Shown here piece by piece: positions 19,618-29,245 of a stretch of 64,000 nt of DNA. How positions within the stretch are numbered: the first letter of the stretch is position 1; each line of letters opens with the position of its first letter. Below the pieces are notes generated by a model, which made no database searches, had not been told where the DNA came from, and worked only from the letters and a program-made list of their open reading frames with translations. Position numbers and translations under genes: made by a program. Location: the NCBI RefSeq assembly GCF_001027925.1, contig NZ_LECT01000029.1, positions 211,492 through 275,491 on the forward strand, given 5' to 3'. Source of the stretch: Rhodopirellula islandica. GTDB taxonomy: Bacteria > Planctomycetota > Planctomycetia > Pirellulales > Pirellulaceae.

Positions 19618-20369
19618 GTGAGATCACACAAACGAAGTCGCGTTTCGATGATCTCAAGGTGCTTTGGCATCTGTTGTTTCGTCCCGTTCGCGGCGCAACA
19701 CACGGTGAACGACTGGAGAGTTTCTATGAAGGCCAAGCATCTCACTACGATTCGTTTCGCGCCCGACTCTTGCACGGACGATCGGAATTGATGTCTTGGG
19801 TGGACTTCCCCGCCGAGGGCGTGTGGGTCGATTTCGGTGCCGGGACGGGACACAATCTGTTTTCCGCCGAAGAACAGTCCAAGTCTCTGTCGAAAATCCA
19901 CTTGGTGGACCTGTCGCCATCACTGCTGAAGGTCGCGGCCGAACGAGTGGAGGAACGCGGGCTGAACAACGTGACGCTGCATCACGCTGACGCAACCAAA
20001 TTCGAGCTGCCGGAAAACAGCGTGGACGTCGTCACGTTTTCGTATTCGCTGACGATGATTCCGGACTGGTTCGAGTCGATCTTGATCGCCCGGCGGATTC
20101 TCAAACCCGGTGGTCGGATTGCGGTGACCGACTTTCACGTTTCGCGAAAGCATGCTGCTTCGACGAGTCGCCAACATGGTTGGTTGCGGCGGACGTTTTG
20201 GTCGCTCTGGTTTGCGTCGGACAATGTTTCCTTGTCCAGCGACCATCTGGCCATGTTGAACCGGCAATTTGAAATGGAACGTTGCGACGAGCGACTGGGA
20301 AGCGTTCCCTACATGCCGCTGCTGAAGGCACCGTATTACTTGTTCCTCGGCCGGAAGCCGGCCGAATGA
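19614..20369 (+). CDS. btaB: BtaB-like N-methyltransferase of betaine lipid synthesis
   Basis: The 251-residue class I SAM methyltransferase has motif I VDFGAGTGHNLF, acidic residue in IHLVDLSPSLL, and motif regions HADATKFELPENSVDVV and RRILKPGGRIAVTDFH. Directly coupled to btaA by a 4-base overlap, it is expected to methylate the amino group three times to give the trimethylated homoserine head group of DGTS. The length and the lack of extra domains fit BtaB. On its own the sequence would only support a generic methyltransferase, and the specific call rests on gene order. Confidence 0.85.
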   Translation: MSEITQTKSRFDDLKVLWHLLFRPVRGATHGERLESFYEGQASHYDSFRARLLHGRSELMSWVDFPAEGVWVDFGAGTGHNLFSAEEQSKSLSKIHLVDLSPSLLKVAAERVEERGLNNVTLHHADATKFELPENSVDVVTFSYSLTMIPDWFESILIARRILKPGGRIAVTDFHVSRKHAASTSRQHGWLRRTFWSLWFASDNVSLSSDHLAMLNRQFEMERCDERLGSVPYMPLLKAPYYLFLGRKPAE

Positions 20370-20392
20370 GGAGCGACTTGGTTAGCGTCTGC

Positions 20393-21451
20393 TCACCAGG
20401 CCTTGGACCAGCTGGCGATGACCGAGTAATCGGTTTCCAATTGGATCCCATCCAGGTCTTGAGCGATGGTGGGGACGAACTCGAAGTTGAAGTAGTGACC
20501 GCGAGCCATCACCTGGGTGCCGATGCCGAGGTTGTACCAGTAACCGCCACGGAACTCCTCCACGTTGGTGGAGATCACCAGATTGTCGGCCGTGGGATCG
20601 GATCCGTCGTAATCCGTTCGCCAGAGGTGTTCGCCGCGGAGGGAAACGGACCAATTGTCGGTCAACAGAACGCTGGTCCAGGAATTCAAACGGAACTCGT
20701 CGCTGACGCTGTACCCGCGATAGTTGCGGCCGATCGGCAAATCGGTTTGGAACTGGACACCACCGCTCCACCAATCGCGAAAGTACTTCCACGTCACGCC
20801 GGGACGAGCGTTGAAGGTACCGCTGCCGAGCCGCATGGGGTAAGGCAGTGGTTGCGACATCATGCCGTTGGTCGGTGCGGTTGATTCGCGATAGATGTCA
20901 CCGGTCGGAACCGAGCATCCGAGGTTGAAGAGCAGGTCTTGGGAGTCGGTGCTGTAGAGCCGCAGCAAGGCACCGAGGGAGGTGTCGCCGAAGCCACTGT
21001 TGTGAGTCGTGAATTCGCCACCGCGACCTGCCGGGTTTCCGTCCCCGCGAATGTGATCCATGGTCAGCGCGGGCATCATCAACATCGTGTACAGCGTGAT
21101 GTCATCCGACGCCCCGTACATGATGTGGGCCATGTGCATTTCCATGGTCATCTGAGTCGGTGTGGCCCCGCCGTTGGTTTGGATACCATCGACCACAATG
21201 CCACCGGGAGGTCCCGCCGGCCCGATCGCATCTTGGTCGCTGATGGTGGTTTCACCGATGCGATTGTCTTCCATGGACATGACCATGTACTTGTACTCGA
21301 CCATCCACTCGCCCTTGTCGTGCAAGTGATCGCCCATGATGCCGGCCGGGGCATGCTTGTCGGCCAGAGATTTCCGGCTGGGGTGATCGGCGTGAACCAC
21401 GGTCGAATACAGCGCGAGAAAAACAGTTGTCGCTGTGAAACACAATCGCAT
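20393..21451 (-). CDS. Outer-membrane beta-barrel protein of the phenol-degradation MetA-like type
   Basis: The 352-residue exported protein has a signal peptide ending near VVHA, then a methionine-rich stretch (EYKYMVMSMEDN and a run of Met and His around MTMEMHMAHIMYG) and a barrel with alternating hydrophobic strands such as SVSLRGEHLWR, ending in WSKAW. It resembles the PF13557-type transporter barrels that planctomycetes often carry near metal-resistance genes. The Met/His-rich segment suggests copper or another soft metal, which is only an inference. The ATG at 21451 has AGG 9 bases upstream. It converges on btaB with 23 bases between them. Confidence 0.6.
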   Translation of the reverse strand: MRLCFTATTVFLALYSTVVHADHPSRKSLADKHAPAGIMGDHLHDKGEWMVEYKYMVMSMEDNRIGETTISDQDAIGPAGPPGGIVVDGIQTNGGATPTQMTMEMHMAHIMYGASDDITLYTMLMMPALTMDHIRGDGNPAGRGGEFTTHNSGFGDTSLGALLRLYSTDSQDLLFNLGCSVPTGDIYRESTAPTNGMMSQPLPYPMRLGSGTFNARPGVTWKYFRDWWSGGVQFQTDLPIGRNYRGYSVSDEFRLNSWTSVLLTDNWSVSLRGEHLWRTDYDGSDPTADNLVISTNVEEFRGGYWYNLGIGTQVMARGHYFNFEFVPTIAQDLDGIQLETDYSVIASWSKAW

Positions 21452-21597
21452 ATCGAGCATCCTGGAAGTGTTGGGGATACTCGGATCAATCGGGATAATC
21501 GGGACTCGCCCACTGTTCAATTTTCTCCGCACCCAGAACCTGCAATGCCCGCAAGGTTTGACATCGCCACGAAAGGCCAGTGGCAACGGTCAAGGAA

Positions 21598-23052
21598 TCA
21601 TCTCACCGTTGGTTGTCGAGCATCCTGCCGTGTGAGTGTTTGTTGCAATTCATGTTGCAATTTGGCGGCAAGATCGGATCGCTGAGCGGATAGGTCCTTC
21701 TGTTCACCGATGTCGCTCGCAAGATCGTAAAGCTCAACGCGATTGTCTTCGGCGAATTGCAGCAGCTTGTACTGGCCGCGACGGATGGCGGACTGAGGGC
21801 GAGTCCGGCTGGTCGCAAAGTCATCGATGCCGATGTTGTCGGGGGCTTTGGCAAACCCTTTCTCCGGATGGTAATACGGGAAGTGCCAAATCAACGAGCG
21901 TTCTTGCTCGGCTGATTGAGGATTGGCATTCATCCAGCCAGCGACGCTTTCACCGTCACACTTCGGTAGATCGCCGCCTGCCCAATCAACCATTGTGGGC
22001 AGCAAGTCGACCCCGATGACCGGACGTTCGATTTCTGTTTCTGCTTGGACGACGCCGGGCCAACGAACGATCATCGGCACGCGGATGCCACCCTCGTACA
22101 AGTTCCATTTGGAGCCACGTAGCGGCGCGTTGGCGGTGTACTCCGGATGCCCCCCGTTGTCGGAATAGAAAACCACAATGGTCCGATCGGCTTCGCCGGA
22201 TGCCTCGAGTGAATCGAGGATCTGCCCGACATGGTGATCAAACGTCTCCACGAAGGCAGCGTACTCGATTCGGTTCTTGCGCTTCTTCGAATTCGAAGGC
22301 ACCCGAGCGTCGTACTTCTTTCGCAGCCATTGGCAAGGCGTGCGGACGGGTGTGTGGACGTAGAACGAGGACGCCATTGCGAAGTACGGGCGATCGTGTT
22401 TCTTTCGAAGGAAGGCACCGACTCGGTCGACCATCGAATCGGAGGCAAAGCTGCCTACCTCGGTGATCGTTTCGACGGGCGAGCGTTTCCAGTTGTATGG
22501 GTGCGCCCCGTAGTCTTCCTCCGCCACCTCGAAGCCTTGCTTCTTGGGCCCGTGCGTGGGACTCCAACCGAGGTAGCGCTCATGGTGCGAACTGACATGC
22601 CACTTGCCGAAGAACGCCGTTTGGTAACCTTCGTCGTTCAAACACTCGGCGATCGTTCGCTCTTCAAGCGGCAGGTTCAACGTCAGCGGAGGTGCTGACA
22701 ACGGCGTCGGGAAGTCGATCTTCTGTTGGCCCGCAGCGTCCTTGGTGACGAACTCAAAGTGCAAACGTGCAGGCGTCTTGCCGGTCAAGATTGATGCGCG
22801 GGATGCGGAGCAGATCGGGGCGGACGCGTAGGCTTCTGTGAAGCGGGCACCTTCGGACGCCAGTTCGTCCAGGTGCGGCGTGTCGTGCCAGGGATGCCCG
22901 TAGCAACCCAGGTCGGACCAAGCCAGATCGTCGGCCAAAATGAACAGGATGTTTGGCTGGTCGGGAGTTTCCGCTGCGGCGAATGAAGGTGCCAAGAAGA
23001 CGCAGCAGAAAAGGGCTGCAGCAGCCCTCATGAAAAAGGTTGGCTTTGGCAT
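21598..23052 (-). CDS. Secreted formylglycine-type sulfatase
   Basis: The 484-residue product has a signal peptide (FFMRAAAALFCCVFLAPSFAAA), then the sulfatase metal site NILFILADDLAW and the active-site motif CSASR (cysteine to be oxidised to formylglycine, followed by ASILTGKTPAR). The later segments GKWHVSSH and FYSDNGGHPEYT complete the metal and sulfate site. It removes sulfate esters, probably from algal polysaccharides, outside the cytoplasm. It is divergent from a second sulfatase gene 240 bases away, and the two share only the family fold and motifs by eye. The substrate is not predictable here. Confidence 0.9.
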   Translation of the reverse strand: MPKPTFFMRAAAALFCCVFLAPSFAAAETPDQPNILFILADDLAWSDLGCYGHPWHDTPHLDELASEGARFTEAYASAPICSASRASILTGKTPARLHFEFVTKDAAGQQKIDFPTPLSAPPLTLNLPLEERTIAECLNDEGYQTAFFGKWHVSSHHERYLGWSPTHGPKKQGFEVAEEDYGAHPYNWKRSPVETITEVGSFASDSMVDRVGAFLRKKHDRPYFAMASSFYVHTPVRTPCQWLRKKYDARVPSNSKKRKNRIEYAAFVETFDHHVGQILDSLEASGEADRTIVVFYSDNGGHPEYTANAPLRGSKWNLYEGGIRVPMIVRWPGVVQAETEIERPVIGVDLLPTMVDWAGGDLPKCDGESVAGWMNANPQSAEQERSLIWHFPYYHPEKGFAKAPDNIGIDDFATSRTRPQSAIRRGQYKLLQFAEDNRVELYDLASDIGEQKDLSAQRSDLAAKLQHELQQTLTRQDARQPTVR

Positions 23053-23292
23053 TTTGGTTGAATGAGTGAGTGGGGAAGATGCGTCCAAACGCGGTGGGAA
23101 TTCGAATTGCGGTGGGAATGCAGGGGGGCTGAACTGAGTGTGAACACTTGTGGAGCGACGGCGGGTGGGGATGGATGTTTTTCACGTTCTTCGTCGCTGG
23201 AGTCGCTAGCATCTTGGGTACCTGCACCCGTGTCAAATACACTGTGTCTTGCCCCGCCTTCATGCCTTCCGAATCCCGCCCGCCCTGCCTGA

Positions 23293-24789
23293 ATGATGCC
23301 AGTGTCGATTTTCGCTGTGATTCCTCGTCTCGTTTGCTTGTTGCTAGTCATCTTGGTGGGAGGTGCCTCGGTTGCCGCGGAAGCGACCCGGCCCAACCTC
23401 ATTGTGATTTTGGCGGACGACATGGGATACGGTGACATGGGTTGCATGGGCAGCCAAACTCTGCAAACTCCGAACCTGGATCGGCTCGCTGAGTCCGGGG
23501 TGTTGTGTTCGCAAGCTTACGTGGCCAGCGCCGTGTGTTCGCCCTCGCGAGCGGGCCTGTTGACCGGTCGTGACCCACGACGGTTTGGCTATGAAGGCAA
23601 TTTGAATGCCTCCGATGCAAACTATGCGACTCGGCCGGAGTTGCTGGGGTTGCCTGCCAGCGAAAAAACGCTCGGTGATCACCTCGGGGCGTCCGGTTAC
23701 GCGACCGCATTGATCGGGAAGTGGCACTTGGGGATGGGGGAAATGCATCATCCCAATCGCCGCGGCTTCGACCATTTCTGTGGCATGCTCACCGGCGGTC
23801 ATCACTACTTCCCAGCGACGATGAATCACGTCATCGAACGGAACGGTCAGCGGGTGGAGGATTTTTCCAGCGAGTACCTGACGGACTTCTTCACCGATGA
23901 AGGGTTGCGATTCATTGACCAGCAGGAAGCAGCGGAGCCGGACCAGCCTTGGTTCGTTTTCTTCTCCTACAACGCACCTCACACACCGATGCACGCCACG
24001 GAAGCGGACTTGGCACGCTTTGCGAACATCAAGAATCAAAAACGCCGAACCTACGCCGCGATGATGTTCGCCCTCGACCGCGGTGTGGGGCGAATTCGCA
24101 AGCACTTGGAAGCAACCGGGCAGTGGGAGAACACGTTGCTGGTTTTCCTTTCCGACAACGGTGGCGCAACCACCAACGCCAGTTGGAATGGGCCGCTTCG
24201 TGGTGTGAAAGGATCGATGCGAGAAGGCGGCATTCGCGTTCCGATGATCTGGACTTGGCCGGCCAAGTTTCCTGCCGGCACACGCTATGACGGCGTGATC
24301 AGTTCATTGGATTTGCTGCCGACGTTTTGTTCCGCTGCGGGGGCTCAGCCGCTGGCGTTGTCCGCTCCCATGTCGCACGAGGACGCGTCGAATCGAAAAC
24401 GAATGAATCGCTTGGCCGGAACGCATGACGGCATCGACATGACCGCACATTTGGTTGACGGCAGCGAACCGCCCAAGCGTCGTTTGTACTGGCGACTGCA
24501 GGGGCAAACCGCGATTTTGGATGGCACCGACAAATTGCTGCGTCCCTCGCATCGACCCGCCGAGTTGTTTGAGGTTGCCACCGACGTCTCGGAAAGCAAC
24601 GACTTGTCGACCCAAGAACCAACCCGTTTCCGCGAACTGTTTCGCGAATTGGGGGCCTGGGAATCGATGTTGACGACGGTTCCGTTGTGGGGATCATCGC
24701 CCTTTTGGTCGGGGCAATCCGCCAAACACTATGACACATGGGAACCTCGCCCAGAACCAGAATCCACTTCTTTGAATCGCAACCCATGA
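23293..24789 (+). CDS. Secreted formylglycine-type sulfatase
   Basis: The 498-residue product starts with a signal peptide (FAVIPRLVCLLLVILVGG, cleavage near VAAEA). It has the metal site NLIVILADDMGYGD, the active-site motif CSPSRAGLLTGR and later GKWHLGMGE and FLSDNGGAT. This is the canonical C-x-P-S-R sulfatase form. A short segment rich in Ala, Ser and Arg around residues 350-375 looks like an insertion. It is followed by a stem-loop and then an FAD-oxidoreductase gene on the same strand, which may be part of the same polysaccharide-use locus. Confidence 0.9.
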   Translation: MMPVSIFAVIPRLVCLLLVILVGGASVAAEATRPNLIVILADDMGYGDMGCMGSQTLQTPNLDRLAESGVLCSQAYVASAVCSPSRAGLLTGRDPRRFGYEGNLNASDANYATRPELLGLPASEKTLGDHLGASGYATALIGKWHLGMGEMHHPNRRGFDHFCGMLTGGHHYFPATMNHVIERNGQRVEDFSSEYLTDFFTDEGLRFIDQQEAAEPDQPWFVFFSYNAPHTPMHATEADLARFANIKNQKRRTYAAMMFALDRGVGRIRKHLEATGQWENTLLVFLSDNGGATTNASWNGPLRGVKGSMREGGIRVPMIWTWPAKFPAGTRYDGVISSLDLLPTFCSAAGAQPLALSAPMSHEDASNRKRMNRLAGTHDGIDMTAHLVDGSEPPKRRLYWRLQGQTAILDGTDKLLRPSHRPAELFEVATDVSESNDLSTQEPTRFRELFRELGAWESMLTTVPLWGSSPFWSGQSAKHYDTWEPRPEPESTSLNRNP

Positions 24790-24790
24790 C

Positions 24791-24811
24791 AATCGGAACC
24801 CGATTCCGATT
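24791..24811 (+). terminator. Stem-loop immediately after the sulfatase gene
   Basis: A perfect 8-base-pair stem (AATCGGAA with TTCCGATT) with a CCCGA loop begins one base after the sulfatase stop codon. No T-run follows, so it may be a Rho-assisted terminator or an mRNA-stabilising 3' structure rather than an intrinsic terminator. Confidence 0.4.
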
Positions 24812-24894
24812 CAGCACGCACCGTTGATCGAATTTCGTTCGTGAATGCCGTGCCTTGCACCTTCCCCGATGCCCCGCCTTTGATGGAGATTTAC

Positions 24895-27000
24895 ATGAGT
24901 TTGACACCAAGACAGAACCTTGCTGTGGCAGTGATGCTGTTGTTACTGGTCGGTTGGTCGATGCCCGCAAGCGCTGTGGATCCGGAACCCGTGGACTTGG
25001 TGGTCTATGGCGGAACGTCCGCTGGAATCGCTGCCGCGGTGCAAGCACACCGAATGGGCAAATCGGTGATCGTGATTGAACCAAGCCAACGCGTCGGTGG
25101 ACTCACAACGGGTGGTCTGGGGCAAACCGACATTGGCAACAAAGCCGCCATCGGTGGGATCGCTCGCGAATTTTACGAAGACATTGCGGCCCACTACGAG
25201 GATCCCTCCGCTTGGAATTGGCAGCGTGAGGAGGAGTACCGAGGCGGTGGCCAATCCAGAACCGCAGCGGGTGAATCCGCGATGTGGACGTTTGAACCCA
25301 GTGTCGCGTTGGCGGTCTATCAAGATTGGATTGAGCGAGACGGCCTCCGGGTCGACTACGGCAAACGGTTGGATCGGTCCTCGGTGATGACGACCCGCAG
25401 TTTGCCGGCCCGGATCATTGCGATTCGGATGGAGTCGGGTGAAACCTACCGGGCGCGGATGTTCATTGACGCGACCTACGAAGGCGATCTGTTGGCCGCC
25501 GCCGGGGTGAGCTACACGATTGGCCGGGAAGCCAACGAGCAATACGGCGAAACGCTCAACGGTGTGCAGACCAAGATGGGGATTTACCACCAACTGCGAA
25601 AAGGCATTGATCCCTACGTCGTTCCCGGAGACCCGAGCAGCGGATTGCTCCCGCACATCGATCCCAATGGGCCCGGAGAAGAAGGTGCCGCAGATCATCG
25701 CGTGCAAGCGTACTGTTTTCGGATGTGCTTGACCGATCATCCGCAGAATCGCATCCCGTTTCACAAGCCCGATGGTTATCAACCGCTTTGGTACGAGCTG
25801 TTGCTTCGCAACTACGAGGCCGGCGAAAACACGGCTCCGTGGATCAATTCTGGCATGCCCAATCGCAAGACGGACACCAACAACCGATTGGGATTCTCGA
25901 CGGACTTCATCGGCCAGAATTACGACTACCCCGAAGCCAGCTACGAAGAACGCGAAAAAATTGTTGCCGAGCATCGACTGTATCAACAAGGGTTGATGTG
26001 GACTCTGGCCAATCACCCCCGCATGCCCGAAAACGTGCGCAAACAAGTCGCTCGGTGGGGGATGTGCAAGGACGAGTTTCAAGAGGGCAATGGCTGGCAA
26101 AAGCAACTCTACATTCGCGAGGCCCGGCGAATGGTCGGCGAGTACGTGATGACGCAGAAAAATTGCCAAGGTCTGCCGATCGAAGACCCGATCGGATTGG
26201 CGGCCTACACGATGGATTCGCACCATCAACAACGCTACGTCGATGAAAGCGGTCACGTGCGGAATGAAGGAGACGTGCAGGTCGGCGGTTTCCCACCGTA
26301 CGGCATCAGCTACCGATCGTTGGTTCCCAAGCAACGCGAGGTCTCCAACTTGTTGGTGCCGGTTTGTTTGTCCGCTTCGCACATTGCGTTCGGATCAATC
26401 CGGATGGAGCCCGTGTTCATGGTGCTCGGTCAAACTTCCGCAACCGCAGCCGCCATGGCGATCGACGACCAAGTCGCGGTTCAGAAGGTTGACTACGAAC
26501 GATTGGCAAAGCGTTTGGTGGAAGACAAACAAGTTCTGGCTTACGTCGGTCCCAAGCCCAAGCCGGGAATCGATCCGAAGTCCCTCGACGGGATTGTTGT
26601 CGACAACTCACAAGCGAAAACGGCAGGCAGTTGGATCCCCAGCAGTTCGACTGGCAATCGAGTTGGGATCGACTACTTGCACGACAGTGACGCCAGCAAG
26701 GGCGATTGCGTCGTGATCTATCGGGCTCCGTTGAAACAACCGGGACGCTACCTGGTGAACTTGCTGTGGCCGGTGCATTCCAACCGAGCCAGCAACACGT
26801 TGGTGAAGATCACAGACGCCGCCGGTCAGCAACACGAGGTTCGCGTGAACCAACGCGATGCGAAGTCTGGCGGGCGAGCCAAGCTGGGTGAATTCGAGTT
26901 CGGCGCGAATGCGATCGTGGAAATCCGCAATGACGATTCCGATGGTTATGTCATCGCTGACGCGGTGCAGTTCGTTCCGCTGGGAAACGCCGGCGATTGA
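24895..27000 (+). CDS. Secreted FAD-dependent oxidoreductase (FAD_oxidored family) with C-terminal Golvesin/CBM-like domain
   Basis: The 701-residue protein has a signal peptide (VMLLLLVGWSMPASA) and then a dinucleotide fold VVYGGTSAGIAAAVQAHRMG with GGLTTGGLG, typical of the FAD_oxidored family common in planctomycetes. The FAD domain extends to about residue 560 and includes AAGVSYTIGREA and PYGISYRSLVPK. The last 130 residues (GSWIPSSSTGNRVGIDYLHD to the end) resemble a Golvesin/xanthan-lyase carbohydrate-binding domain. The ATG at 24895 has GGAG about 9 bases upstream and puts the signal peptide first. The substrate is unknown, though sugar or polysaccharide oxidation fits the neighbouring sulfatase. 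Confidence 0.8.
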   Translation: MSLTPRQNLAVAVMLLLLVGWSMPASAVDPEPVDLVVYGGTSAGIAAAVQAHRMGKSVIVIEPSQRVGGLTTGGLGQTDIGNKAAIGGIAREFYEDIAAHYEDPSAWNWQREEEYRGGGQSRTAAGESAMWTFEPSVALAVYQDWIERDGLRVDYGKRLDRSSVMTTRSLPARIIAIRMESGETYRARMFIDATYEGDLLAAAGVSYTIGREANEQYGETLNGVQTKMGIYHQLRKGIDPYVVPGDPSSGLLPHIDPNGPGEEGAADHRVQAYCFRMCLTDHPQNRIPFHKPDGYQPLWYELLLRNYEAGENTAPWINSGMPNRKTDTNNRLGFSTDFIGQNYDYPEASYEEREKIVAEHRLYQQGLMWTLANHPRMPENVRKQVARWGMCKDEFQEGNGWQKQLYIREARRMVGEYVMTQKNCQGLPIEDPIGLAAYTMDSHHQQRYVDESGHVRNEGDVQVGGFPPYGISYRSLVPKQREVSNLLVPVCLSASHIAFGSIRMEPVFMVLGQTSATAAAMAIDDQVAVQKVDYERLAKRLVEDKQVLAYVGPKPKPGIDPKSLDGIVVDNSQAKTAGSWIPSSSTGNRVGIDYLHDSDASKGDCVVIYRAPLKQPGRYLVNLLWPVHSNRASNTLVKITDAAGQQHEVRVNQRDAKSGGRAKLGEFEFGANAIVEIRNDDSDGYVIADAVQFVPLGNAGD

Positions 27001-27040
27001 GGCAACAGCATCCCACGCATTTCGATGCACCGGTCTCGGT

Positions 27041-29245
27041 TCAGGCACCGTCGCTGAGGTCGAGGTGATTGCCGTAGCGGCGGAGCACTTGGGATTTGAG
27101 ATCTTCCAGGCCTTCCGATTCCATTTCGGGGTCTTGGTCGATCCAGTCCTGCGCCATCTCGCGAGCGACTTGCAGAATCTCGACATCGCGGTGCAAGTCC
27201 GCGATTCTCAATCGAGCGTCGCCGCTTTGACGTTGGCCCAACACGTCTCCGGGGCCCCGCAAGCGAAAGTCCGCTTCAGCCAATTCGAACCCATCGAGTG
27301 TTTGCTCAAAGACTTTCAATCGTTCGTCTTCTTGCGGTGGTTTGTCACCATCGACAAACACGCAAACGTGCCCCGCATGAGTGCCGCGACTGACCCGCCC
27401 GCGAAGCTGGTGCAACTGAGCCAGCCCAAATCGATTGCCACCCAAGATCGCCATCACGGTTGCATTGGGAACATCGATCCCAACTTCGATCACGGTGGTG
27501 CTGACCAACACATCCAGCTCACCTTCTGCGAACAGCTCCATCACACGTTGCTTTTCATCCGAGGGCATGCGGCCATGCAGCAACCCGACGCGCAAACCTT
27601 TCAGCGGGCCCGTGCGAAGTTGTTCATAGGTTGAGTGCACCGACGTGATGTCTTCCGCAGGCGGTTCCGTCGCATCGATGACTTCCGACAACTCTTCGTC
27701 CGCCGATTCGACTTCTGGTCCCACTCGCGGGGCCACCACAAAGGCTTGCCGTCCTTCTGCCACGCGTTCTCTGACGAATGACCACCAGCGCTCACGCCAG
27801 CTGTCACCGGCCAAGTACGTGTGCACAGCACCACGACCGGCCGGTTTCTCTCGCAGCGTGCTCAGGTCCACATCGCCAAACTGCGTCATCGCGACGCTGC
27901 GTGGGATCGGCGTGGCAGACATCACCAGATAGTGCGGGTCAACGCCGCCATCGCGAAGCGTCACGCGTTGTTTGACACCAAATTTGTGCTGTTCATCGAT
28001 CACGCACAGCCCCAGTCGATGGAACTCGACACCATACAGCAAGGCTTGCGTGCCGATCACGATGTCCAATTCACCGGTCCGGATTTTCTCGACCGTGTCA
28101 CGTCGCTCGGCCGCACCGAGTGATCCGCACAGCAAACCGATCCGCACGCGACTGTCCGCCAGCATCCGCTGAAGCGTCGCGTGGTGCTGCCTCGCCAGCA
28201 CTTCCGTCGGGGCCATCAAGGTGGCTTGGTGTTCTCCCGCGACGGCGACCAGCATCGCGAAAATGGCGACGACGGTTTTGCCGCTGCCGACGTCGCCTTG
28301 CAGCAATCGGTTCATCGGAAACTGGCGTGCCATGTCGGCTGCGATCACGTCCATCACCCGGCGTTGATCGCCGGTCAGTTCAAACGGGAATCGCCGCAAA
28401 ATTCGATTGCGAACCGTGGCAGAACACTCCAATGAGGGTGCTCGCAGTTCGCTGGTCAGCGACCGGCGTCGCATCGCCAGTGCCAACTGCATCACCAGCA
28501 ACTCTTGGAACACCAACCGAGTTTGGGCCGCAGACAGGTCCGCTTCGCTTTCCGGCAAGTGGATGCCTCGCAAGGCCTCCGAAATACCAGGCAGCACGTC
28601 GGGCAATTCCATCCCCGCTGCGTTCAATCGTTTGGCAGCATCGGATCGCAACCGTTCAGGCAACACCTCGGTCAATTGAGCGGACAGTTCCTGGACCAGC
28701 GGACGAGCCAAACGCCGCAGGTCGGATTGCTTGACGCCTTCAGTCAGCGGGTAATTGGGCAGGATCAATCCGCCCGGCGCATCCTCGTCTGGCAGCTCGC
28801 CTTCCTGGACGACTTCGTATTGAGGATGCGTGAACTCCCACCGCAGTCCCGCCAACTTGGGCGTGCCACTGATTCGCACTTTCGTTTCAAAGGTCAATTG
28901 TTCGGCGCGAAACGGTTGATTGAAGAACACGATTCGAACCGCGCCCGAATCATTTTCGACAATCGCGGCGAAGATCGATTTGCCGGGCGTGCGAGAAACC
29001 AACTCGGCGTCGGTGATCGTCCCGATGAAGGTCGCCGGTTGGCCCTCCGACAAATCCGCCACTTGGGTCGGCGGAGGTGGGAAGGCGTGATTCCGTGGAA
29101 ACAGAAACAGGATGTCGCGAGCGATTCGCAGTCCCAACTTGCGAAGCTTGGTTGCTCGCGCGGGGCCCACGCCTGGCAAATACTGAATCGGTGTGGTCAG
29201 CGTGAGCGTGGATTCGCTGCTGCTTGGCTCGCTCACGAAATTCAA
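27041..29245 (-). CDS. recG: ATP-dependent DNA helicase RecG
   Basis: The 734-residue protein shows the full RecG order: N-terminal wedge/OB region (PIQYLPGVGPARATKLRKLG, then the OB fold around residues 60-150), helicase core with Walker A LLQGDVGSGKTVVA, DEQH box VIDEQHKFGV, motif III MSATPIPRS, and C-terminal motifs LHGRMPSDEKQ and QLHQLRGRVSRG. RecG remodels stalled replication forks and Holliday junctions. The start is a TTG abutting the stop of the upstream hydrolase gene (TGA then TTG); a GTG 9 bases further in is an alternative. The length is slightly above E. coli RecG. Confidence 0.95.
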   Translation of the reverse strand: MNFVSEPSSSESTLTLTTPIQYLPGVGPARATKLRKLGLRIARDILFLFPRNHAFPPPPTQVADLSEGQPATFIGTITDAELVSRTPGKSIFAAIVENDSGAVRIVFFNQPFRAEQLTFETKVRISGTPKLAGLRWEFTHPQYEVVQEGELPDEDAPGGLILPNYPLTEGVKQSDLRRLARPLVQELSAQLTEVLPERLRSDAAKRLNAAGMELPDVLPGISEALRGIHLPESEADLSAAQTRLVFQELLVMQLALAMRRRSLTSELRAPSLECSATVRNRILRRFPFELTGDQRRVMDVIAADMARQFPMNRLLQGDVGSGKTVVAIFAMLVAVAGEHQATLMAPTEVLARQHHATLQRMLADSRVRIGLLCGSLGAAERRDTVEKIRTGELDIVIGTQALLYGVEFHRLGLCVIDEQHKFGVKQRVTLRDGGVDPHYLVMSATPIPRSVAMTQFGDVDLSTLREKPAGRGAVHTYLAGDSWRERWWSFVRERVAEGRQAFVVAPRVGPEVESADEELSEVIDATEPPAEDITSVHSTYEQLRTGPLKGLRVGLLHGRMPSDEKQRVMELFAEGELDVLVSTTVIEVGIDVPNATVMAILGGNRFGLAQLHQLRGRVSRGTHAGHVCVFVDGDKPPQEDERLKVFEQTLDGFELAEADFRLRGPGDVLGQRQSGDARLRIADLHRDVEILQVAREMAQDWIDQDPEMESEGLEDLKSQVLRRYGNHLDLSDGA

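Noticed and set aside
24943..26382. Minus-strand open frame of 479 codons inside the FAD oxidoreductase gene
   Set aside because: No domain is visible, and the sense gene has an intact FAD-binding motif and signal peptide.
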